Positions 1 through 5,183 of a stretch of 5,183 bases of DNA are shown here, one piece after another; position 1 is the first letter of the stretch; each line of letters begins with the position of its first letter. Source of the stretch: Bacteroidales bacterium (GTDB lineage: Bacteria > Bacteroidota > Bacteroidia > Bacteroidales > UBA7960); NCBI GenBank assembly GCA_007131125.1, contig SLRE01000095.1, positions 1 to 5,183 on the forward strand, read 5' to 3'. The translations under genes and the position numbers were made by a program. The notes below the pieces were generated by a model. The model searched no databases. It saw nothing but the letters and a program-made list of their open reading frames with translations, and had not been told where the DNA came from.

Positions 1-458
1 CCCACATCGGCAGTTTCTCCTCCTGTAAGCACCATGTTGATGCCGTGCCCGCGCATCTTTTCAAGAAACTCTTCGGTGCCACCGATGATGGCTGCAATGA
101 CCTCTCCAGGGATCCGGTTTTTATGGCGTCCGATGGTTGAAGAAACCAAAAGGTTGTCGGTCGCACCCACGCAAAGCAGGTCATCCAGGTTCATTACCAC
201 TGCATCCTGGGCAATTCCTTTCCAGACCGAAAGATCACCGGTTTCTTTCCAGTAAATGTATGCCAGGGAAGATTTGGTGCCTGCACCGTCGGCATGCATG
301 ATGTTGCAGAAATCCGGATCTCCGCCTAAATAATCCGGTGTGATCTTGCAAAATGCTTTGGGATATAAGCCTGTATCAAGGTTTTTTATGGCAGTATGTA
401 CATCTTCTTTTGAAGCGGAAACTCCCCTCAAATCATACCTCGACTTGCTTTTGCTCAT
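1..458 (-). CDS. purM: Phosphoribosylformylglycinamidine cyclo-ligase (AIR synthetase), N-terminal part, cut by the window edge
   Basis: PurM catalyses the ATP-dependent closure of formylglycinamidine ribonucleotide to aminoimidazole ribonucleotide, the fifth step of cytoplasmic purine synthesis. The first 152 codons are present and the frame stays open to position 1. The visible part carries the family landmarks: an N-terminal RGVSASKEDV segment, HADGAGTKSSLA at residues 55-66 (equivalent to the GTDGVGTK nucleotide-binding segment of E. coli PurM), NLDDLLCVGA at 90-99 (equivalent to NDLVVQGA), and GGETAD at 146-151 (equivalent to GGETAE). The N-terminal wording and spacing are of the long Bacteroidota type rather than the E. 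coli type; that comparison is from memory. The start at 458 is chosen because a GAAGGA ribosome-binding site lies 8 bases upstream and RYDLRGVSASK near the N-terminus matches the family. The gene begins 30 bases after the PorE-like stop codon, so co-transcription is likely. No odd residues were seen in the available part. Confidence 0.93.
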   Translation of the reverse strand, partial: MSKSKSRYDLRGVSASKEDVHTAIKNLDTGLYPKAFCKITPDYLGGDPDFCNIMHADGAGTKSSLAYIYWKETGDLSVWKGIAQDAVVMNLDDLLCVGATDNLLVSSTIGRHKNRIPGEVIAAIIGGTEEFLEKMRGHGINMVLTGGETADV

Positions 459-466
459 TTCAGAAA

Positions 467-472
467 TCCTTC
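467..472 (-). promoter_or_regulatory. Shine-Dalgarno site of purM
   Basis: On the minus strand the sequence reads GAAGGA, 8 bases before the ATG at 458. It decides the start: the only other nearby ATG, at 474, meets a stop after four codons. Strong Shine-Dalgarno sites are uncommon in Bacteroidota, so this one may allow good translation of purM from a long upstream transcript (inference). Confidence 0.6.
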
Positions 473-488
473 ATTTTTTGGAGTGAAC

Positions 489-2576
489 TCATTCCCTCTG
501 GTTGGGGGTTCGGCTCCTGTCATCATCAATTATTTCCACTTCGGTATCAGGTATTTCAACTTCTTCTTCCGGTTCAAAGTCATCCCTGATCACCCTGAAC
601 TCCGTTCGCCGGTTCAGCTGATGGGCCACATCCTGGTGTTCTTCTGACGTAAGGCCGTCGATATATTCTTCGGTAAGTTCGGTTCCGGCTTCAAAAACAA
701 AACCTTCTCGCTCCATATCTCTGTCAATAACCCGTGGAACCCTTTTTCCATAGCCTTTTGCCTCCATTCTTGCAGGGTTGATGCCCTGATCTATCAGGTA
801 TTCAACCACAGAATTAGCCCTGCGTTGCGACAGGGTGTCATTGTATTCGTGTCCTCCCCGGCTGTCGGTATGGGAAGCCAGCTCTATGACAATGTTAGGG
901 TTATCCTGCATTGTTTGTACCAGTCCGTTCAGAGAATCCTTAAACTGTGGCTGTAGTTCCCAGCGGGCAAACTCGTAAAGGATCTCCGGAAGTTCAATGG
1001 GCGTTTCGGGAATTGGCTCCAGGTAGAAGTCCACCACAAAATCCCTGCTTCGCTCCACATTCCGGGTACTTTCCTGCGCCCTGGCAGAAAAATAACCGTC
1101 TTTATTTACCAGGAGTTCATATCCGGTTTCTTCCCTTACAAAGTTTTTACCAAACTTGTAATTCCCTTCCAGGTTGGTCTGTACCTGCCTCAGGGAACCA
1201 TCTGATCCAACAAGCTGTATAGCCGCCCCGGAAATAACCTGTTTGGTACTGTCGTCCCTAACGGTACCCTGTATGGTAAACTCCAGGGGTGCAAGATAGA
1301 AGGAATAAATATCGAAACTCCCGACCCTGGAGCGGTTGGAGGTAAAAAAACCTTGCTCGCGGTTGGGTTTAAAAACAATGCCAAAATCATCGGAAGGGCT
1401 GTTGATGGGATAACCCAGGTTTACCGGCTCTCCCCAGCCCTCTGGTGTGGGTTCACTCATAAAAATATCCAGTCCGCCCATTCCGGGGTGTCCATCGGAA
1501 GCAAAAAACAAAGTACCGTCCTCGCGCACATAAGGAAACATTTCGTTTCCGGGGGTATTGATCACGGGTCCCAGGTTTTCGGGAGGGCCAAATTCATCGC
1601 CCGGGGCTCTGCGTCTGGCAACCCATATGTCTCTGCCACCTTTTCCTCCGGGTTTGTCAGAAACAAAATACAGGGACATTTCGTCGGGACTGATGGCCGG
1701 ATGGCCGACAGTTACCGCGCTGTCATTGGTCAGGGGTACTTCCCTGGGTTCGGTCCAGTTGTTTCCCTCCCGCCGGGTTTTAAAAATCCTGCAGCCCATA
1801 TCCACATCGGGAGACCTTTGGCAACGGGTAAAGTACATTTCGGTGGCACCGGAGTTCATGGAAGGTGCTCCCTCATTGTATTCGGTATTTACCGGACCTT
1901 CGTCAAGCAATACCGGGCGATCCCAGTTGCCTGCACGATCCTGGTAAGAGATAAAAAAGGATGTGTGTTTTTGTCCGGTCCAGGGATCTTTGTCTCTGCC
2001 CAGGGCATCATCGCGGCCGGAAGCAAAGATGAGGCTGCTTGCCCTGTGATCACCAAAAACGGGGGTAAGGTCGTCCTGCCGGGTATTGAAAACCCGTATG
2101 GGCTCCACCTCGTAAAGGGTGGGGTTTTCAAGTAACTCCATAGCCAGTTTTACCGATTCTATCCCTTTTTGGGCCCGCCAGTCATCGGGCGCCAGCTCTG
2201 CAAACTTTTTATACTGTTCCAGGGCATCCTCAAATTTTTCATTTTTCATTAAGGCATCAGCATAATACAAAATGGCAATGCTATCGGGATAGTTTCTACG
2301 AATGGCCATATTGAAGCGGGCTTCGGCCCGGCGATAGTCGTTGGTGTACATATAGCAAAGCCCCTGCTTGAACAAAAGGCGGGTGGCTTCGTCCCGGTCG
2401 CGGCCGCGCATACGGTTGTATGCCCGCTGGTAAAGGTCTATGGCATCATGATATTGCTTGAGCTCAAAAGCCTGGTCGGCTCTTTCCACCCGGCGATCCT
2501 GGGATTTTACCTCTCCCTGGAAAAGCGTAAAGGTGAAAATAAAGAAAATTATAAGAAACTTAATTCCTGAATGCAT
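489..2576 (-). CDS. porE: PorE-like periplasmic protein: TPR, five-bladed PD40 propeller, CRD and OmpA peptidoglycan-binding domain
   Basis: This 695-residue protein has the domain order of PorE (PG1058 of Porphyromonas gingivalis, about 670 residues), a type IX secretion component thought to tie outer-membrane secretion parts to peptidoglycan. Seen in order: a signal peptide (about 1-25, hydrophobic IKFLIIFFIFTFTLF, likely cut after VKS); TPR-like helices (about 28-150); five PD40 propeller blades (about 165-430) with repeats such as SLYFVSDKPGGKGGRDIWVA, TLFFASDGHPGMGGLDIFMS and GFFTSNRSRVGSFDIYSF; a carboxypeptidase-regulatory-like domain (about 434-520, IQGTVRDDSTKQVISGAAI then GNYKF); and an OmpA C-terminal domain (about 530-665). 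The last has HTDSRG and NDTLSQRRANSVV, with Asp571 and Arg586 spaced exactly as the diaminopimelate-binding Asp and Arg of Acinetobacter OmpA. A 31-residue acidic tail follows. P. gingivalis PorE is described as a lipoprotein, but no lipobox cysteine is present here. It could instead be one of the similar OmpA/PD40 paralogues common in this phylum. The start at 2576 directly precedes the signal peptide. Confidence 0.72.
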   Translation of the reverse strand: MHSGIKFLIIFFIFTFTLFQGEVKSQDRRVERADQAFELKQYHDAIDLYQRAYNRMRGRDRDEATRLLFKQGLCYMYTNDYRRAEARFNMAIRRNYPDSIAILYYADALMKNEKFEDALEQYKKFAELAPDDWRAQKGIESVKLAMELLENPTLYEVEPIRVFNTRQDDLTPVFGDHRASSLIFASGRDDALGRDKDPWTGQKHTSFFISYQDRAGNWDRPVLLDEGPVNTEYNEGAPSMNSGATEMYFTRCQRSPDVDMGCRIFKTRREGNNWTEPREVPLTNDSAVTVGHPAISPDEMSLYFVSDKPGGKGGRDIWVARRRAPGDEFGPPENLGPVINTPGNEMFPYVREDGTLFFASDGHPGMGGLDIFMSEPTPEGWGEPVNLGYPINSPSDDFGIVFKPNREQGFFTSNRSRVGSFDIYSFYLAPLEFTIQGTVRDDSTKQVISGAAIQLVGSDGSLRQVQTNLEGNYKFGKNFVREETGYELLVNKDGYFSARAQESTRNVERSRDFVVDFYLEPIPETPIELPEILYEFARWELQPQFKDSLNGLVQTMQDNPNIVIELASHTDSRGGHEYNDTLSQRRANSVVEYLIDQGINPARMEAKGYGKRVPRVIDRDMEREGFVFEAGTELTEEYIDGLTSEEHQDVAHQLNRRTEFRVIRDDFEPEEEVEIPDTEVEIIDDDRSRTPNQRE

Positions 2577-2685
2577 TGTAATATGGGCGGTTACTGAAAA
2601 ATTGATTTAGAAAGTTTTCCTACTATGTAACGACAAGGGATGAGAATAATTGTTTTTTTAATCCTTCCGGAGTATTTGTTTTATT
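2577..2685 (-). other. Intergenic spacer between tatA and the PorE-like gene
   Basis: This 109-base AT-rich gap lies between the tatA stop and the PorE-like start. I see no match to the Bacteroidota TAnnTTTG promoter element and no hairpin followed by a U-run on the minus strand. The only potential stem (near 2658-2674, around CTCCGG) has mismatches and is followed by A residues in the transcript. The simplest reading is read-through from tatA, but an unrecognised promoter cannot be excluded. Confidence 0.4.
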
Positions 2686-3075
2686 TCAGGAATCTCCCGA
2701 TTTCTGATTATAAGGATAAGGCAGATCTTCATCATCTTCCCCTGAATTATCCTGCTCCTCCTTTTCAGGTGAGGTTTCTTCTGCAGGGGTATTATCCTCC
2801 GGGGCATTCCCGGATTTCTGGTCTTCCTCAAGTTTGCGGATATCGGAACGAATCTCCGCATCCATATCCCTGGCTTCTTTTTCAATATCTCCGGAGTACC
2901 TGTGAATCTCCGAATTGATCTCTCTTTGTACCTTTTTTACTTCATTGATTCCTTTTCCGAGCATGCGGGCAATTTCGGGAATTTTGGATGGCCCGAACAA
3001 CAGCAACACCAGCAAAAGCAGAATAAGGATCTCGCCCCCGCTGATACCAAATAAAATTACCATTGCCTGCATCAT
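2686..3075 (-). CDS. tatA: Sec-independent (twin-arginine) protein translocase subunit TatA, with extended acidic tail
   Basis: TatA subunits assemble with TatC in the inner membrane to move folded proteins that carry twin-arginine signals. The 129 residues show the family plan: a short periplasmic N-terminus, one membrane helix (about 13-27, EILILLLLVLLLF), the hinge FGPSKIPEIAR (27-37), an amphipathic helix (about 31-55), then a long helix rich in alternating Glu, Asp, Lys and Arg (about 50-86) and a disordered acidic tail. The Glu in GGEIL resembles Glu8 of E. coli TatB, while FG at the hinge is TatA-like. Bacteroidota generally have TatA and TatC without a separate TatB (recalled, not checked), so this protein may serve both roles. 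At 129 residues it is longer than the usual 60-90 of TatA. The start is uncertain: ATG codons at 3075, 3072 and 3063 all fit, with AAAGGG at 3082-3077 upstream. tatC is not in the window. The gene follows a terminator and a probable promoter and leads into the PorE-like gene 109 bases on. Confidence 0.88.
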   Translation of the reverse strand: MMQAMVILFGISGGEILILLLLVLLLFGPSKIPEIARMLGKGINEVKKVQREINSEIHRYSGDIEKEARDMDAEIRSDIRKLEEDQKSGNAPEDNTPAEETSPEKEEQDNSGEDDEDLPYPYNQKSGDS

Positions 3076-3095
3076 ACCCTTTCGTTTTCAGGGAA

Positions 3096-3103
3096 CAAAT
3101 TTA
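3096..3103 (-). promoter_or_regulatory. Putative Bacteroidota-type promoter (-7 element) for tatA
   Basis: The minus strand reads TAAATTTG, an exact match to the Bacteroidota primary-sigma -7 consensus TAnnTTTG. It lies between the upstream terminator and tatA and would start transcription near 3089, giving a leader of about 14 bases before the ATG at 3075. The -33 region, around 3121-3126, reads CTGGAA rather than a clear TTG, so that half is weak. The position just after a strong terminator supports a promoter here, since tatA would otherwise lack one. Confidence 0.45.
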
Positions 3104-3148
3104 ATCTATTCTTCAGGATTTTCCAGTATCCGTCTTTAATTAAACCGC

Positions 3149-3179
3149 AAAAAAAAGCCGCTGGATTCAGCGGCTTTTT
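3149..3179 (-). terminator. Intrinsic terminator downstream of secDF
   Basis: A perfect inverted repeat has stem GCCGCTG / CAGCGGC (3157-3163 and 3168-3174) and a 4-base loop. Flanking A and T runs extend the stem to 12 base pairs (3152-3179). In the minus-strand transcript it ends in a run of eight U (complement of 3156-3149), 20 bases after the secDF stop codon. It therefore separates secDF from the tatA unit. The run on the other side could also let it work on the plus strand, but no plus-strand gene is seen here. Confidence 0.92.
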
Positions 3180-3199
3180 CAGTTCAAAGATTTGGTTTT

Positions 3200-5183
3200 T
3201 TATCTTTTCCCTTTTTTCTTTTCTTCCTTCCTGGTCAACAAATCGAATGCCACAGGAGCGGAATTAAACAGGGAGGAGTAGGTACCAACGGCCACCCCAA
3301 TCATCAATGCAAAGGCAAATCCACGGATCACCTCACCTCCGAAAAGGAAAATGATGAGCAATACCAGGACAGTAGTTCCCGAGGTATTGAAAGTACGTGA
3401 AAGTGTAGAGTTAAGGGCGGTATTAATGTTGGTCTTCAGTTCCCGTTTGGGGAAAAGGTTGATGTTCTCCCGAATACGGTCAAAAATTACCACAGTATCA
3501 TTCACCGAATAACCGATAATGGTCAAAATGGCCGCAATAAATGCCTGGTCGATCTCCATGGTCCAGGGCACCACATTGTAAAACAGGGAATAAAGCGAAA
3601 CCACAATGATGGAGTCATGGAAAAGTGTGGTCAAACTTCCCACCCCGAATTGCCACTTTTTAAACCTTACGGCAATATAAAAGAAGATAATGAACAGTGC
3701 AATAACCACACTCACCACGGCAGCCCTTTGAATATCGGCTGCCACGGCCGGCCCGACCTTCTGGGAACTCAAACGCCCCACCACTTTGTCGTCTGCATCG
3801 GCAGTGTATTCCTCAAAAGATATGGGCACACCGAAAAAGTCTTTTATTCCTTCAAAAATATGCCTTTCGGCAATGGAATCGGCCTCGGCGGTATCATCAT
3901 CAATCAAATAACTGGTGGTGATCCTTACCTGGTTGGTAGGACCGAATGTAATAACCTCTGCAGCTTCACCCAGTTGATCGGCAAGGGCAGCACGCATATC
4001 CACCGTATTGATATCCTGGTCAAAACGCACCACATAGGAACGTCCACCGGAAAAGTCAATACCATAGTTGAATCCCCTTACTAAAAATGAGCTGATACCA
4101 AGAAGAATTACAAGGCTGGAAATCATATAAAACTTTTTCCGGTTGCCAATAAAGTCAAAATTGACCTTTGTCAGCATATCCTTGGTGGTTTTGGTATCGA
4201 ACTTAATGTTGACATTTTTATCAAGCCAATAGGTAAACACCAGCCTGGAGAGGAAAATTGCAGTAAACAGCGAACAGATAATACCAATGATCAGGGTGGT
4301 GGCAAAACCCTGCACAGGACCGGTACCAAAAATATAAAGCACGACCCCTGTAAGCAGTGTAGTGATATTACCGTCCACAATGGCCGAATAGGCATTTTTA
4401 TAACCGTCGGCAATGGCAAGGCGCTGACCTTTCCCTGCCCGGAGTTCTTCAAGAATCCTTTCGTATATGATCACGTTAGCGTCCACGGCCATACCCAGGG
4501 TCAGCACAATACCGGCAATACCGGGTAATGTCAGTACAGCCCCCAGGGAAGCCAGCACCCCAAGAATAAAGAATATATTGGCTATAAGGGCAAGGTCGGC
4601 AACCATACCAGCCCTGCTGTAATAAAAGGCCATATAGATCAGTACCACCAAAAAGGCTATCACAAAGGAGGTAAGACCGCTTGAAATGGCTTCCCGCCCA
4701 AGAGAGGGCCCTACTACAGCTTCTTCCACTATCCTTGCAGGGGCAGGTAGCGAACCGGCCCTGAGAATGTTGGCAAGGTCTTGTGCTTCAGCCACCGAAA
4801 ACTGACCGGAAATCTGTGATCGGCCACCGGCAATTTCGGATTGTACTGTCGGGAATGAATACACATAATCATCCAGCACAATGGCGATGGAGCGCCCGAT
4901 GTTATCGGCAGTAAGTCTTTGCCAGATGCGGGCACCTTCGCGATTCATGCTCATATTGATTTCCACCCGTCCTGTGGGGTCAAAATCCTGGCGGGCATCA
5001 ACAATGGATTCACCGGAAAGGGGGGCTGTTCCGTCCCTGGTGGTTTCCCGTATGGCAATCAGTTCAAAAAAGTTATCGGTTCCCCTGGCGGGTTTTACAT
5101 TCCATAAAAGGCGAAGGTTACGCGGAAAAATGGTGCGAACCTGGGGATGTTTCAGCATGTTGTTGACCCTTGCCGTATCCTGC
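3200..5183 (-). CDS. secDF: Protein translocase SecDF fusion, C-terminal about two thirds, cut by the window edge
   Basis: SecDF is an inner-membrane helper of the SecYEG channel that uses the proton gradient to pull exported proteins into the periplasm. The frame is open to the right edge: eight codons (QDTARVNN) precede the first in-window ATG at 5158, so that ATG is internal and about 330 N-terminal residues (first SecD helix and most of the P1 domain) lie outside. Numbering from the 5158 Met: the end of P1 (about 1-145); the conserved GPSLGREAISSG (150-161); five SecD membrane helices (about 161-308), including GMAVDANVIIYERI with Asp226; the SecF half with its first helix (343-361), the FNYGIDFSGG motif (363-372), the P4 domain (to about 475), and five more helices including IGYSVNDTVVIFDRIREN with Asp554, then LSRTFNTS. 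Asp226 and Asp554 match the membrane acidic residues needed for proton-driven function in E. coli SecD and SecF (Asp519 and Asp213). The protein ends in a basic KKKGKR tail. SecD and SecF are separate in E. coli; one chain of about 990 residues is usual in Bacteroidota. All key motifs seen are intact. Confidence 0.96.
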   Translation of the reverse strand, partial: QDTARVNNMLKHPQVRTIFPRNLRLLWNVKPARGTDNFFELIAIRETTRDGTAPLSGESIVDARQDFDPTGRVEINMSMNREGARIWQRLTADNIGRSIAIVLDDYVYSFPTVQSEIAGGRSQISGQFSVAEAQDLANILRAGSLPAPARIVEEAVVGPSLGREAISSGLTSFVIAFLVVLIYMAFYYSRAGMVADLALIANIFFILGVLASLGAVLTLPGIAGIVLTLGMAVDANVIIYERILEELRAGKGQRLAIADGYKNAYSAIVDGNITTLLTGVVLYIFGTGPVQGFATTLIIGIICSLFTAIFLSRLVFTYWLDKNVNIKFDTKTTKDMLTKVNFDFIGNRKKFYMISSLVILLGISSFLVRGFNYGIDFSGGRSYVVRFDQDINTVDMRAALADQLGEAAEVITFGPTNQVRITTSYLIDDDTAEADSIAERHIFEGIKDFFGVPISFEEYTADADDKVVGRLSSQKVGPAVAADIQRAAVVSVVIALFIIFFYIAVRFKKWQFGVGSLTTLFHDSIIVVSLYSLFYNVVPWTMEIDQAFIAAILTIIGYSVNDTVVIFDRIRENINLFPKRELKTNINTALNSTLSRTFNTSGTTVLVLLIIFLFGGEVIRGFAFALMIGVAVGTYSSLFNSAPVAFDLLTRKEEKKKGKR

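Noticed and set aside
34..255. Plus-strand open frame at the left edge
   Set aside because: It is antisense to purM, whose conserved motifs are read on the minus strand across the same bases.
460..474. Four-codon mini-frame (MKDF, then stop) just before purM, considered as a leader peptide
   Set aside because: It overlaps the purM Shine-Dalgarno site, has no ribosome-binding site of its own and no attenuator structure nearby; chance is sufficient.
1353..2135. A 260-codon plus-strand open frame opposite the PorE-like gene
   Set aside because: It lies entirely antisense to a gene with clear domains, has no recognisable motif or ribosome-binding site, and is low-complexity in a way expected from the complementary strand of a GC-rich coding region.
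2658..2674. Possible terminator hairpin after tatA
   Set aside because: The stem has two mismatches in seven pairs and the minus-strand transcript continues with A residues rather than U, so it is not a terminator for tatA.
3617..4084. A 155-codon plus-strand open frame opposite secDF
   Set aside because: It is antisense to the SecF half of secDF, has no recognisable domain, and its His/Gly-rich composition looks like a by-product of the real gene's codons.
5156..5158. The ATG at 5158 as the start of secDF
   Set aside because: The frame remains open upstream to the window edge and the upstream codons (QDTARVNN) continue the SecD P1 domain; a full Bacteroidota SecDF needs about 330 more residues.

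Overview
The window looks like an ordinary core-genome segment of a Bacteroidota bacterium, probably class Bacteroidia or a near relative. The evidence is a single-chain SecD-SecF fusion, the Bacteroidota long-type PurM (motif HADGAGTKSSLA), a TatA that begins with ISGGEI, and a TPR / beta-propeller / carboxypeptidase-regulatory-like / OmpA protein of the type found in type IX secretion. I cannot resolve the genus. All genes lie on the minus strand, so transcription runs from high to low coordinates. No stretch over 300 bases is without a gene; the longest gaps are 124 bases (3076-3199) and 109 bases (2577-2685).

Layout in transcription order: (1) 5183-3200, secDF, missing its N-terminal part beyond the window edge. 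(2) 3179-3149, a strong intrinsic terminator that closes the secDF transcript. (3) A probable promoter at 3103-3096, whose -7 element matches the Bacteroidota consensus TAnnTTTG. (4) 3075-2686, tatA. (5) 2576-489, a 695-residue PorE-like protein. (6) 458-1, the first 152 codons of purM, which runs off the left edge. The spacing suggests a tatA - porE-like - purM transcription unit separate from secDF.

Three of the four genes concern moving or anchoring proteins across the envelope. SecDF uses the proton gradient to help Sec export across the inner membrane. TatA forms the folded-protein channel. The PorE-like protein is expected in the periplasm, tying outer-membrane type IX secretion parts to peptidoglycan. 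PurM (purine synthesis) is unrelated in function but sits only 30 bases downstream and is probably co-transcribed.

I found no mobile elements, CRISPR arrays, RNA genes or broken genes, and no convincing sign of an undescribed system. The points most worth a second look are the PorE assignment (a type I signal peptide with no lipobox cysteine), the acidic C-terminal tails on TatA and the PorE-like protein, and the clustering of export genes.
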